A stretch of DNA of 64,000 bases, from NCBI RefSeq assembly GCF_014297445.1, contig NZ_JACORU010000002.1, forward strand, positions 124,001 to 188,000. The letters are read 5' to 3'. Made by a program: the position numbers and the translations under genes. Origin of the DNA: Ramlibacter albus. GTDB taxonomy: Bacteria > Pseudomonadota > Gammaproteobacteria > Burkholderiales > Burkholderiaceae_C. Under the pieces are notes generated by a model. The model saw only the letters and a list, made by a program, of their open reading frames with translations, did no database searches and was not told where the DNA came from. Numbering within the stretch: the stretch's first letter is position 1; each line of letters starts with the position of its first letter. Of the stretch, positions 8,604 to 20,239 are shown piece after piece.

Positions 8604-8634
8604 GGGGCCGGTCCAATCCGGCCCCTCGCTTTTT
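8604..8634 (+). terminator. Rho-independent terminator after the CHRD gene
   Basis: Perfect 8-base arms GGGGCCGG (8604-8611) and CCGGCCCC (8618-8625) around TCCAAT, followed by TCGC and five T. It ends transcription of the CHRD gene, and it rules out the ATG at 8600 as the start of the next gene. Confidence 0.88.
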
Positions 8635-8695
8635 CCCCAGCCGCCGCCCGGCCGTCCGAAGGCGGCGCATCGAAGGGCGCAGCCCGGAGATTTAT

Positions 8696-10855
8696 TTGAC
8701 TTACGCCCCCATCGACGTGTCGCAATTCGCGCGTGCCGCGAAGCCGCTGACCAGTTACCGCAAGTACTGGGCGCACCGCTTCGGCCCCGCGCCCTTCCTG
8801 CCGATGAGCCGGAAGGAAATGGACCAGCTCGGCTGGGACAGCTGCGACATCGTCCTGGTGACGGGCGACGCGTACGTCGACCACCCGAGCTTCGGCATGG
8901 CCGTGATCGGCCGCGTGCTCGAGGCGCAGGGCTTCCGTGTGGGCATCATCGCGCAGCCGGATTGGCAGAGCGCCGAGCCGTTCAAGGCCTTGGGCAAGCC
9001 CAACCTGTTCTGGGGCGTGACCGCCGGGAACATGGATTCGATGATCAACCGCTACACGGCAGACCGCAAGACGCGCAGCGACGACGCGTACACGCCCGGC
9101 GACGTGGCAGGCAAGCGGCCCGACCGCGCGGCCATCGTGTACAGCCAGCGCTGCCGCGAGGCGTTCAAGGACGTGCCGGTCATCCTCGGCGGCATCGAGG
9201 GTAGTTTGCGGCGGATCGCGCACTACGACTACTGGTCCGACAAGGTGCGCCACAGCATCGCGCTCGATGCGAAGTGCGACCTGCTGCTGTACGGCAATGC
9301 CGAGCGCGCGATCGTGGAGATCGCGCATCGGCTGGCGGCGAAGGAGCCGGTGCACCAGATCACCGACGTGCGCGGCACCGTGTTCATGCGGCGCGAGACA
9401 CCGGAAGGCTGGATCGAAGTCGACTCGACCGAGGTCGACCAGCCGGGGCGCGTGGAGGAGCATGTCAGCCCTTACGCGATGATCTCCGAGAAGACGTGCG
9501 ACGACGGCACCGCGGACGCGCCGAAGACCGTGCAGTTCGCGCCTAACCCGCGCATCAAGCTCAAGCGCGACACGACCGTCATCCGCCTGCCGTCGTACGA
9601 GCAGGTCAAGAGCGACCCCGTGCTCTACGCGCACGCCAACCGCGTGCTGCACCTCGAAACCAACCCCGGCAACGCCCGCGCGCTCGTGCAGGCGCACGGC
9701 GAGCGCGACGTGTGGCTCAACCCGCCGCCCATTCCGCTCACCACGGCGGAGATGGACCACGTGTTCGACCTGCCGTACGCCCGCGCCCCGCACCCTTCCT
9801 ACGGCAACGCGAAGATCCCCGCGTGGGAGATGATCCGCTTCTCGGTGAACATCATGCGCGGCTGCTTCGGCGGCTGCACGTTCTGCTCGATCACCGAGCA
9901 CGAGGGCCGCATCATCCAGAGCCGCAGCGAGGACTCGGTGATCCGCGAGATCGAGGAGATCCGCGACAAGGTCGAAGGCTTCACCGGCGTCATCTCCGAC
10001 CTCGGCGGCCCCACGGCCAACATGTACCGCATCGGCTGCAAGTCGCCCGAGATCGAGGCGGCGTGCCGCAAGCCCAGCTGCGTGTACCCGGGCATCTGCT
10101 CCAACCTCAACACCGACCACAGCGCGCTGGTGCACATGTACCGCCGCGCCCGCGCCCTCAAGGGCGTGAAGAAGATCCTCATCGGCAGCGGCCTGCGCTA
10201 CGACCTCGCCGTGCAATCGCCCGAGTACGTGAAGGAGCTCGTGCAGCACCACGTGGGCGGCTACCTGAAGATCGCCCCCGAGCACACCGAGAACGGCCCG
10301 CTGTCGAAGATGATGAAGCCGGGCATCGGCAGCTACGACAAGTTCAAGGCGATGTTCGAGAAGTACTCGAAGGAGGCGGGCAAGGAGCAGTATCTCATCC
10401 CGTACTTCATCGCCGCGCACCCCGGCACGAGCGACGAGGACATGATGAACCTCGCCGTGTGGCTGAAGAAGAACGGCTTCCGCGCCGACCAGGTGCAGAC
10501 GTTCTACCCCAGCCCCATGGCCACGGCCACGGCGATGTACCACACGACGAAGAACCCGCTGCGCAAGGTGGGCCGCGCAAGCGAAACCGTGGACATCGTC
10601 AAGGGCGAGCGGCGCCGCCGGCTGCACAAGGCCTTCCTGCGCTACCACGACCCCAACAACTGGCCGCTGCTGCGCGACGCGCTCAAGAGCATGGGCCGGG
10701 CGGATCTCATCGGTAACGGAAAGCATCACCTCATCCCGACTTTCCAGCCCCTCACCGACGGCGGCTATGCGAGCCCGCGGCGCAAGAACTCCACGCCGCG
10801 CAAGGGGACGGTGCTCACGCAGCACACGGGGCTGCCGCCGCGCGCCAAGCGCTAA
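8696..10855 (+). CDS. YgiQ family radical SAM protein
   Basis: A 719-residue radical S-adenosylmethionine protein of the YgiQ (UPF0313) family. The N-terminal part reads [17 protein letters not shown], the family's signature, and the [4Fe-4S] motif CFGGCTFC supplies C390, C394 and C397. YgiQ proteins have no firmly assigned reaction. The TTG at 8696 is chosen because GGAGA lies seven bases upstream and the protein then starts with the conserved [11 protein letters not shown]-like segment. The longer frame from ATG 8600 runs through a transcription terminator. The last 40 residues are a basic disordered tail. Confidence 0.9.
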   Translation: MTYAPIDVSQFARAAKPLTSYRKYWAHRFGPAPFLPMSRKEMDQLGWDSCDIVLVTGDAYVDHPSFGMAVIGRVLEAQGFRVGIIAQPDWQSAEPFKALGKPNLFWGVTAGNMDSMINRYTADRKTRSDDAYTPGDVAGKRPDRAAIVYSQRCREAFKDVPVILGGIEGSLRRIAHYDYWSDKVRHSIALDAKCDLLLYGNAERAIVEIAHRLAAKEPVHQITDVRGTVFMRRETPEGWIEVDSTEVDQPGRVEEHVSPYAMISEKTCDDGTADAPKTVQFAPNPRIKLKRDTTVIRLPSYEQVKSDPVLYAHANRVLHLETNPGNARALVQAHGERDVWLNPPPIPLTTAEMDHVFDLPYARAPHPSYGNAKIPAWEMIRFSVNIMRGCFGGCTFCSITEHEGRIIQSRSEDSVIREIEEIRDKVEGFTGVISDLGGPTANMYRIGCKSPEIEAACRKPSCVYPGICSNLNTDHSALVHMYRRARALKGVKKILIGSGLRYDLAVQSPEYVKELVQHHVGGYLKIAPEHTENGPLSKMMKPGIGSYDKFKAMFEKYSKEAGKEQYLIPYFIAAHPGTSDEDMMNLAVWLKKNGFRADQVQTFYPSPMATATAMYHTTKNPLRKVGRASETVDIVKGERRRRLHKAFLRYHDPNNWPLLRDALKSMGRADLIGNGKHHLIPTFQPLTDGGYASPRRKNSTPRKGTVLTQHTGLPPRAKR

Positions 10856-10885
10856 GCACAGCCGTTTCCGACGTAACTGCAGGGC

Positions 10886-10906
10886 TTGCGCCTACACATG
10901 GCGCAA
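10886..10906. repeat. Inverted repeat upstream of the crystallin-like gene
   Basis: Perfect 7-base arms TTGCGCC and GGCGCAA separated by a 7-base spacer, in the 132-bp gap between ygiQ and the crystallin-like gene. There is no T tract, so it is more likely an operator or an mRNA hairpin than a terminator. Confidence 0.4.
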
Positions 10907-10987
10907 CACGTCTTTACCTAAGCTGAGTACGCGGCTGCCATCGTGCGGCCGTTGACCACTGGGACAGCTAGAAAAGGAGCCCTGACC

Positions 10988-11806
10988 ATGAAACTCGTCG
11001 CCCGCGCGGCCATCGCTGCCGCTACCGTCGTCGTCGCATCCCAGGCGATGGCATCCATCACGTTCTACGAAGGCGAGGGCTTCCGCGGCCGCGCCGCCAC
11101 GGTGGACAACGCCGTGCCCAACCTGCGCGAAATCCGCTTCAACGACCGCGCCGGCTCGGTCATCGTCGACCGCGGGCGCTGGGAGGTGTGCGAGCACGCC
11201 AACTTCCAGGGCCGCTGCGCACTGCTGCGCCGGGGCAACTACGACTCGCTGCGCAGCACCGGCCTGGAGTGGCAGATCTCGTCGGTGCGCCCGGCGGGCC
11301 AACGCCGCTATGACTTCGAACCGCAGGCATCGGTCGCGCCGGTGTACCAGTACCGGCAGCGCCCGGGCGAGCGCACGTACGAAGTGCCCGTCGCCTGGTC
11401 GCGCGCCGTGGTGACGCAGCAAGGCAGCCAGCAGCGCTGCTGGGTCGAGAAGCAGCAGGTGCCGGTGGCCGCGCAGTCCAGCAGCAACGCGGGCGGCGCC
11501 ATCATCGGCGGCATCGTCGGCGGCATCCTGGGCCACCAGGTCGGCAAGGGTTCGGGCCGCGATGCGGCAACCGTCGCCGGTGCCGTCACGGGCGCGGTGG
11601 TCGGCAACAACGTCGCCGGCGGCGGCAGCAGCCAGCCGGGCTATGCCACGCAGGACGTGCAACGCTGCGAGAACGTGCCGACGACCGCTGCGCCGGCGTA
11701 CTACGAGGTGGCGTACAACTTCCGTGGGGCGGAGCACCGCATCCAGATGGCCGCGCCTCCCGGCAACACGATCATCGTGAACGAGCGCGGCGAACCGCGG
11801 ATGTAA
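10988..11806 (+). CDS. Exported beta/gamma-crystallin plus glycine-zipper 2TM protein
   Basis: A 272-residue envelope protein with a Sec signal peptide (1-22, cleavage after AMA). Residues 24-102 form a beta/gamma-crystallin-type domain: ITFYEGEGFRGRA, then WEVCEHANFQGRCALLRRGNY, the usual Greek-key segments. After a Gln-rich linker, residues 168-210 are a glycine-zipper 2TM domain (GGAIIGGIVGGILGHQVG) like those of SlyB/Rick_17kDa lipoproteins and likely embed in or line the outer membrane. The protein has no lipobox. ATG 10988 follows AAAAGGAG; the frame open further upstream lacks such a site. The function is unknown, perhaps envelope stabilisation under stress. Confidence 0.85.
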   Translation: MKLVARAAIAAATVVVASQAMASITFYEGEGFRGRAATVDNAVPNLREIRFNDRAGSVIVDRGRWEVCEHANFQGRCALLRRGNYDSLRSTGLEWQISSVRPAGQRRYDFEPQASVAPVYQYRQRPGERTYEVPVAWSRAVVTQQGSQQRCWVEKQQVPVAAQSSSNAGGAIIGGIVGGILGHQVGKGSGRDAATVAGAVTGAVVGNNVAGGGSSQPGYATQDVQRCENVPTTAAPAYYEVAYNFRGAEHRIQMAAPPGNTIIVNERGEPRM

Positions 11807-11813
11807 CGCAGTT

Positions 11814-12710
11814 TTAATCTCGCATCGTGTGGATCGGCAGGTCGCGTTCGCGCGCCAGCCGGTCCAGTTCGTCGCAAGTATTCGCGGCGAAGAAAGCCTT
11901 GATCGCTTCGTGCGTCGACGGCTCGAACATCGTCTGGCGCGCGTCCTTCATCTCCACGCCCGCCGCTGCACACAAGCCGGCAGCAAAGTGCGGCTCCAGC
12001 GCCGCGACGGCCGCGCGCCCGTCCTTGCACTTGTAGACGCGATAGCCTGCGTGCGCACCGCCGACGGAGCCCGTCGGCTGCGTGAGACCCCAGCGGCGCG
12101 GCGTCGCGAGATAACCCGCAGCCTCCGACAGCGCCACTTCGATGTACACGCCTTGCGGATGCGGGTCGCCGCTGCCGCCATACGGCTCGAGCCGGCGCAC
12201 GGCCGCCTGCAGGACGGCTTCGCTCGCCATGAGCGAGCCACCCATGTCCGCATACAGCGTCGCGGGCAACTCCATCCCCGGCACGAGCCCGTTGTCGGCG
12301 AGGTAGGTGAGGTCGTGCCCGGGCTCCTCGGCCCGCTCGCCCGGCGCGCCGACGATGGCCACCTGGCTGAGCACCGGGTAGCGCGAATGCAGCGAGTTCC
12401 AGTCGAGGCCGAGCTTCGCCAGTGCCGAAGGACGGAACGACGTGAGCAGCACGTCGGCCTTCGCGAGTTCGGCGTGCACCGCGCGTTGGCCTTCCCCGGT
12501 CTTCAGGTCCGCCTGCACGACCTTCACGCCTTCGTGCATCTCCGCATACGCCACCTTGTTGTACCAACCCATCGGGTCGCCGGCCGGCGGCTCGATCTTG
12601 ATGCAGGTGGCGCCCATGCGCCTGCACCGCATCAGGGCGGCGGGGCCGGGCAGGTTGAGCGCGAGGCTGACGATGCGAATCCGTTCGAGCGGTCGAAAGT
12701 TCGTTGACAT
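11814..12710 (-). CDS. CaiB/BaiF family (class III) CoA-transferase, short form
   Basis: A 298-residue protein related to alpha-methylacyl-CoA racemase and other class III CoA-transferases. Signature segments are LPGPAALMRCRRMGATCIKIEPP at the N-terminus and LLTSFRPSALAKLGL, then GHDLTYLADNG, where the conserved Asp is the expected catalytic nucleophile position. At 298 residues it is shorter than most transferases (about 360-400), mainly at the C-terminus, and resembles the racemase-like branch. It diverges from the orphan tctC gene at 12803, which may point to a shared carboxylic acid pathway. Confidence 0.85.
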   Translation of the reverse strand: MSTNFRPLERIRIVSLALNLPGPAALMRCRRMGATCIKIEPPAGDPMGWYNKVAYAEMHEGVKVVQADLKTGEGQRAVHAELAKADVLLTSFRPSALAKLGLDWNSLHSRYPVLSQVAIVGAPGERAEEPGHDLTYLADNGLVPGMELPATLYADMGGSLMASEAVLQAAVRRLEPYGGSGDPHPQGVYIEVALSEAAGYLATPRRWGLTQPTGSVGGAHAGYRVYKCKDGRAAVAALEPHFAAGLCAAAGVEMKDARQTMFEPSTHEAIKAFFAANTCDELDRLARERDLPIHTMRD

Positions 12711-12802
12711 GGTTCAAAGACTAGCAGAGGTGCCGGGTACATCCCGATTCGCGGGCGACAGGCCCACGCTAGGCTGCACCGGCAATTTCGCTGGAGAAAA
12801 CA

Positions 12803-14973
<2,171 letters not shown>

Positions 14974-15020
14974 TTAGGTTCGCACGCGGCCCGGCGCCAT
15001 GCCGTGCATGCGGGCAGTGT

Positions 15021-15055
15021 GCGATGATCGCCCGTGCTGCGCGATGATCGCGCAG
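15021..15055. promoter_or_regulatory. pobA-pobR operator: palindrome plus upstream direct repeat
   Basis: A 19-bp palindrome (15037-15055) has perfect 9-base arms CTGCGCGAT and ATCGCGCAG around one G. The 11-mer GCGATGATCGC in its centre (15041-15051) is repeated exactly at 15021-15031, a 20-bp shift equal to two helical turns. This palindrome-plus-direct-repeat layout matches what is known for the IclR-type regulators PobR and PcaU of Acinetobacter. It lies in the 115-bp divergent region, ten bases from the regulator's start. Confidence 0.75.
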
Positions 15056-15064
15056 CGCCGAACC

Positions 15065-15823
15065 ATGACGATCGCCCGCGCCGATTTCATCGAAGGCATG
15101 GCCAAGGGGCTGGCCGTGCTGGAAAGCTTCGACACCGAGCGGCAGCGCCTCAACGCCACGCTGGCGTCGCAGCGCGCCGGCATCACGCGCGCCGCGGCGC
15201 GCAGGCACCTGCTGACGCTCGCGCACCTCGGCTACCTGGAAACGGACGGCAGCTGGTTCTGGCTGGCGCCCAAGGTGCTGCGCTTCTCGGGGAGCTACCT
15301 CGCATCGGCGCGGTTGCCGCGCATGGTGCAGCCGACGCTGAACCGGCTCGCCGCGCAGACCGGCGAGTCGTTCTCGGTCGTGGTGCTCGACGGCGAGCAA
15401 GTCGTGATCGTCGCGCGCAGCGGCACGACCCGGCTGCTGGCGTACGGCCTGCACCTCGGCGCACGCTTGCCGGCCCACGCCACCTCGACAGGGCGGGTGC
15501 TGCTCGCCTCGAAGACCAAGGCCGCGCTCAACGCATGGCTGAAGGGCAGGGAGCTTGCACGCCTCACGGCGCACACGGTCGCCGAGCCCAAGGCCTTCCG
15601 CGCCGTCATCGACGATGTCAGGAGCAAGGACTACTGCATCGCCAGCGAAGAGCACGAGCTGGGCGTCCACGCCCTGGCCGTCCCGCTACGCACGCTGCAG
15701 GGCGACACGGTCGCGGCGCTCAATGTCGTCGTGCCCACGGCCCGGTTCGACCCGCGCACGGTCGAGCGCGACCTGCTTGCCTTGCTGCTGGACGCCGCCC
15801 GTGAGCTTCGGCCGCTGCTGTAG
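15065..15823 (+). CDS. pobR: IclR family transcriptional regulator, PobR/PcaR-like
   Basis: A 252-residue regulator with an N-terminal winged helix (about 10-70; ITRAAARRHLLTLAHLGYLETDG is the recognition region) and a C-terminal IclR effector domain. The latter shows GARLPAHATSTGRVLLAS and GVHALAVPLRTLQGDTVAALNVV, typical of the PcaR/PcaU/PobR branch. Its position divergent to pobA makes it the probable 4-hydroxybenzoate-responsive activator of that gene. ATG 15065 places the start at the family's usual length; earlier in-frame ATGs lie inside the operator. Autoregulation through the same operator is likely. Confidence 0.88.
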   Translation: MTIARADFIEGMAKGLAVLESFDTERQRLNATLASQRAGITRAAARRHLLTLAHLGYLETDGSWFWLAPKVLRFSGSYLASARLPRMVQPTLNRLAAQTGESFSVVVLDGEQVVIVARSGTTRLLAYGLHLGARLPAHATSTGRVLLASKTKAALNAWLKGRELARLTAHTVAEPKAFRAVIDDVRSKDYCIASEEHELGVHALAVPLRTLQGDTVAALNVVVPTARFDPRTVERDLLALLLDAARELRPLL

Positions 15824-15825
15824 AC

Positions 15826-15870
15826 ATAAACAAACAACGATTTATTCGTTTGGGTTTTGAGGGAGCGTCC
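15826..15870. promoter_or_regulatory. AT-rich upstream region of the sulfate operon, possible CysB target
   Basis: The stretch between pobR and sbp is strikingly AT-rich for this genome, with ATAAACAAACAACG and TTATTCGTTTG forming a loose dyad bounded by CAAAC and GTTTG. CysB-type regulators bind AT-rich dyads upstream of sulfur genes, and a cysB-like gene is present at 33961-34905. The assignment is inferred from position and composition only. Confidence 0.35.
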
Positions 15871-15875
15871 TCACA

Positions 15876-15915
15876 ATTTCATTCCGCCATAAAGGCCATG
15901 ATCCCGGAATGAAAT
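15876..15915 (+). promoter_or_regulatory. Perfect inverted repeat enclosing the sbp start codon
   Basis: Arms ATTTCATTCCG (15876-15886) and CGGAATGAAAT (15905-15915) are perfectly complementary over 11 bases with an 18-base loop. The sbp ATG (15909-15911) is inside the right arm and the only purine-rich ribosome-site candidate (AAAGG) is in the loop. A five-codon frame ATG-ATC-CCG-GAA-TGA (15898-15912) ends across the sbp ATG. As RNA this could gate translation; as DNA it could be an operator. Confidence 0.5.
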
Positions 15916-16898
15916 ACAAGCTCCTCCTCGCCTCCCTCGCGCTCGCTGCCAGCGGCGCCGCCTCCTCGCAGACGCTGTTGAACGTTTCGTACGACGTCGC
16001 GCGCGAGTTCTACAAGGACATCAACGCCGCCTTCGTGCCCTGGTACAAGAAGAGCGCGGGCAAGGACGTGAAGATCGAGCAGTCCCACGCCGGCTCCAGC
16101 GCGCAGGCGCGCGCGGTGGCCGACGGCCTCGACGCCGACGTGGTGACGATGAACACCACCACCGACATCGACTTCCTCGCCGACAAGGGCCTCGTCGCCA
16201 AGGACTGGCGCCAGCGCTTCCCGAACAACGCGGCGCCGACGACGTCCACCATGCTGTTCCTCACGCGCAACGGTAACCCGAAGGGCATCAAGGACTGGGA
16301 CGACCTCGTCAAGCCCGGCGTGCAGGTCGTGGTGGTGAACCCCAAGACCGGCGGCAACGGCCGCTATGCCTACCTCGCCGCATGGGGCTACATCAAGAAG
16401 AAGGGCGGCACCGACGCGCAGGCCGCCGAGTTCGTGGGCAAGCTGTACAAGAACGTGCCCGTGCTGGCGCGCGGCGGCCGCGACGCGACCACGGCGTTCC
16501 TGCAGCGAAACATCGGTGACGTGCTGGTGACATTCGAGTCGGAGGTGGAGTCGGTCAACCAGGAGTTCGGCGCGAACAAGGTCGACGTGGTTTACCCGTC
16601 GGTGAGCATCGTGGCGAACAACCCCGTCGCCGTGGTCGAGCGCACCGTCGCCAAGAAGGGCACCGCCGACCTCGCGAAGGCCTACCTGAACTTCCTCTAT
16701 ACGCCCGAAGCGCAGGAGATCGCCGCGAAGCACCACATCCGCCCGAGCAATGCCGACGTGCTGAAGAAGCACGCCGCCACATTCAAGCCGATCAAGCTGT
16801 TCACGGTGCAGGAGCTGGGCTATCCATCGCTCGCCGAAGCGCAGAAGGTGCACTTCAACGACGGCGGGCAGTTCGACAAGATCTACACGGTCAAATGA
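15909..16898 (+). CDS. sbp: Sulfate/thiosulfate ABC transporter periplasmic binding protein
   Basis: A 329-residue periplasmic receptor with a Sec signal peptide (about 1-20). The mature N-terminus LLNVSYDVAREFYKDIN and SHAGSSAQARAVADGLDADVVT are diagnostic of Sbp/CysP; the AGSSAQ loop contributes to oxyanion binding. It is the first gene of sbp-cysT-cysW-cysA and delivers sulfate to the CysTWA importer. Its stop overlaps cysT by ATGA. The start is buried in an inverted repeat (15876-15915). Confidence 0.94.
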   Translation: MKYKLLLASLALAASGAASSQTLLNVSYDVAREFYKDINAAFVPWYKKSAGKDVKIEQSHAGSSAQARAVADGLDADVVTMNTTTDIDFLADKGLVAKDWRQRFPNNAAPTTSTMLFLTRNGNPKGIKDWDDLVKPGVQVVVVNPKTGGNGRYAYLAAWGYIKKKGGTDAQAAEFVGKLYKNVPVLARGGRDATTAFLQRNIGDVLVTFESEVESVNQEFGANKVDVVYPSVSIVANNPVAVVERTVAKKGTADLAKAYLNFLYTPEAQEIAAKHHIRPSNADVLKKHAATFKPIKLFTVQELGYPSLAEAQKVHFNDGGQFDKIYTVK

Positions 16899-17725
16899 AA
16901 GGCGGCAGCCGCAGGGTGCTGCCCGGCTTCAACCTCACGCTCGGGTACACGCTGCTGTACCTGGGCCTCGTCGTCCTGATCCCGCTCTCGGCGCTGGTCC
17001 TCAAGACCTTCACCATGAGCTGGGACCAGTTCTGGGTGGCCGTCACCTCGCCGCGCGTGCTGGCCTCGTACCGGCTCACGTTCGGCGCTTCGTTCATCGC
17101 GGCCTGCGTGAACGTGGTGTTCGGGCTGCTGGTGGCGTGGGTGCTGGTGCGCTACAGCTTCCCGGGCAAGCGCATCGTCGACGCGCTGGTGGACCTGCCG
17201 TTCGCGCTGCCCACCGCCGTGGCGGGCATCTCGCTGACGGCGCTTCTCGCGGGCAACGGCTGGATCGGCCAGTACCTCGAGCCCATGGGCATCAAGCTGG
17301 CCTTCAACCCCAACGGCGTGGTGATCGCGCTGATCTTCATCGGGCTGCCCTTCGTGGTGCGCACGGTGCAGCCGGTGCTGGAGGAGAGCGAGCGTGAGCT
17401 GGAAGAGGCCGCGATGTGCCTGGGCGCCACGCGGCTGCAGACCTTCACCAAGGTGATCTTTCCCTCGATCGCACCCGCGCTGCTCACCGGCTTCGCAATG
17501 GCTTTCGCGCGTGCGATCGGCGAGTACGGGTCGGTGATCTTCATCGCGGGCAACATGCCCATGGTTTCGGAGATCACGCCGCTGATCATCATCGGCAAGC
17601 TGGAGCAGTATGACTACACGGGCGCGACGGCTGTTGCAGTGGTGATGCTGTTCTTCTCGTTCGTGCTGCTGCTGGTGATCAACGCACTGCAGGCGTGGCA
17701 GCGCAAGCGGTCGGGGGCGCTATGA
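16895..17725 (+). CDS. cysT: Sulfate ABC transporter permease CysT (CysU)
   Basis: A 276-residue inner-membrane permease with six predicted helices. The binding-protein-dependent transport motif, the cytoplasmic loop that docks on the ATPase, is seen as [21 protein letters not shown], and [16 protein letters not shown] is a CysT hallmark. It pairs with CysW to form the channel. The ATG overlaps the sbp stop, and its own stop overlaps cysW, so the operon is translationally coupled. Confidence 0.94.
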   Translation: MKGGSRRVLPGFNLTLGYTLLYLGLVVLIPLSALVLKTFTMSWDQFWVAVTSPRVLASYRLTFGASFIAACVNVVFGLLVAWVLVRYSFPGKRIVDALVDLPFALPTAVAGISLTALLAGNGWIGQYLEPMGIKLAFNPNGVVIALIFIGLPFVVRTVQPVLEESERELEEAAMCLGATRLQTFTKVIFPSIAPALLTGFAMAFARAIGEYGSVIFIAGNMPMVSEITPLIIIGKLEQYDYTGATAVAVVMLFFSFVLLLVINALQAWQRKRSGAL

Positions 17726-18611
17726 CCGATCTCTCGCGCAAGCGCGTCAGCACCACCGAAGCGCCCTGGGTCCGTTACACGCTGATCGGCATTGCGCTGG
17801 TGTTCCTGCTGCTGTTCCTCCTCCTCCCGCTCGCGGCGGTGGCCACCGAGGCGCTGCGCAAGGGCTTCGACGCGTACTGGCAGGCGCTGAAGGAGCCCGA
17901 TGCGTGGTCCGCGATCCGCCTGACGCTCATCACCGCGGCCATCGCCGTGCCGCTGAACCTCGTGTTCGGCATCGCGGCCGCATGGGCCATCGCCAAGTAC
18001 GACTTCCGGGGCAAGGCCTTCCTCACCACGCTCGTGGACCTGCCGTTCTCCGTGTCGCCGGTGGTCGCGGGCCTGATCTACGTGCTGGTGTTCGGCGCGC
18101 AAGGGTGGTTCGGGCCGTGGCTGGCGGAGCACGACATCAAGATCGTGTTCGCCGTGCCGGGCATCGTGCTCGCCACGATCTTCGTCACGTTCCCCTTCAT
18201 TGCCCGCGAGTTGATCCCGCTGATGCAGGCGCAGGGCACGGAAGAAGAGCAGGCCGCGATCGTGCTGGGGGCGAGCGGCTGGCAGACCTTCTGGCACGTC
18301 ACGCTGCCCAACATCAAGTGGGGCCTGATCTACGGCGTGATCCTGTGCAACGCGCGCGCCATGGGCGAGTTCGGTGCGGTGTCGGTGGTGTCCGGGCACA
18401 TCCGGGGCCAGACCAACACGATGCCGCTGCACGTGGAGATCCTCTACAACGAGTACCAGTCGGTCGCAGCGTTCGCCGTCGCCTCGCTGCTGGCGCTGCT
18501 GGCGCTCGTCACCCTCGTCATCAAGTCCGTCGCGGAGTGGCAGCACGAACGCGAGATGGCCGCGGCGGCCGCGATGCCGCCCGAATACGTTCCCCCGAAG
18601 GCTGCAACATC

Positions 18612-18615
<4 letters not shown>
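17722..18615 (+). CDS. cysW: Sulfate ABC transporter permease CysW
   Basis: A 297-residue permease with six predicted helices. [20 protein letters not shown] and [23 protein letters not shown] identify CysW, and [22 protein letters not shown] is the ATPase-coupling loop. ATG 17722 overlaps the cysT stop by four bases; the frame is open further upstream but that part is antisense-like noise inside cysT. The C-terminal 25 residues form a charged cytoplasmic tail. Confidence 0.94.
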
Positions 18616-19706
<1,091 letters not shown>

Positions 19707-19708
19707 GA

Positions 19709-20239
19709 ATGATCCTGGAATGGTTTGAGAGGGCTCCCCGCCGCGTACTGGCGGCAACCAGTGCCGCGTGCATCGCGATGCTGGCGTTCGGCGTGTACCT
19801 GCAGCAGGTGGTGGGGCTGGACCCATGCCCCATGTGCATCGTGCAGCGCTACGCCTTCATCCTCGTGGCCCTCGTGGCCGGCATCGGCGCCTGCTTCAAG
19901 GGGCGCGGCGCGCACGTCACCACCGGCGTGCTGATGGTGCTGTTCTCCGGGTTCGGCGCGTTCGTTGCGGCCCGTCAAAGTTTCCTGCAGTGGTACCCGC
20001 CGGAGGTGGTCTCCTGCGGCCGCGACTTCTACGGGATGATCGAGAACTTCCCGCTGCGCCGCGCCATCCCCATGATCTTCCGCGGCACGGGCGACTGCAC
20101 CAAGGTCGACTGGACCTTCCTGGGCGGCTCCATCGCCAACTGGGCTTTCCTGGTGTTCTGCGCGACGGCCGTCGTCGGCGTCCTGATCGTCGTCAAGCGC
20201 TGGGGCGCGCGCGCGCCGGCGCTGGCTACAGCTTCTTGA
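19709..20239 (+). CDS. dsbB: Disulfide bond formation protein DsbB
   Basis: A 176-residue inner-membrane quinone reductase with four predicted helices that reoxidises DsbA. The two periplasmic cysteine pairs are present: CPMC (C40, C43), followed by VQRYAF, and C103 with C130 in the second loop. ATG 19709 is preferred to the TTG at 19697, which lies inside cysA. The position directly after cysA is probably coincidental for function, though both relate to sulfur. The last 14 bases overlap the convergent argA gene. Confidence 0.93.
   Translation: MILEWFERAPRRVLAATSAACIAMLAFGVYLQQVVGLDPCPMCIVQRYAFILVALVAGIGACFKGRGAHVTTGVLMVLFSGFGAFVAARQSFLQWYPPEVVSCGRDFYGMIENFPLRRAIPMIFRGTGDCTKVDWTFLGGSIANWAFLVFCATAVVGVLIVVKRWGARAPALATAS

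Noticed and set aside
8600-8695. ATG 8600 as start of ygiQ
   Set aside because: The ATG is within a terminator hairpin region and the extra 32 residues are unlike the family.
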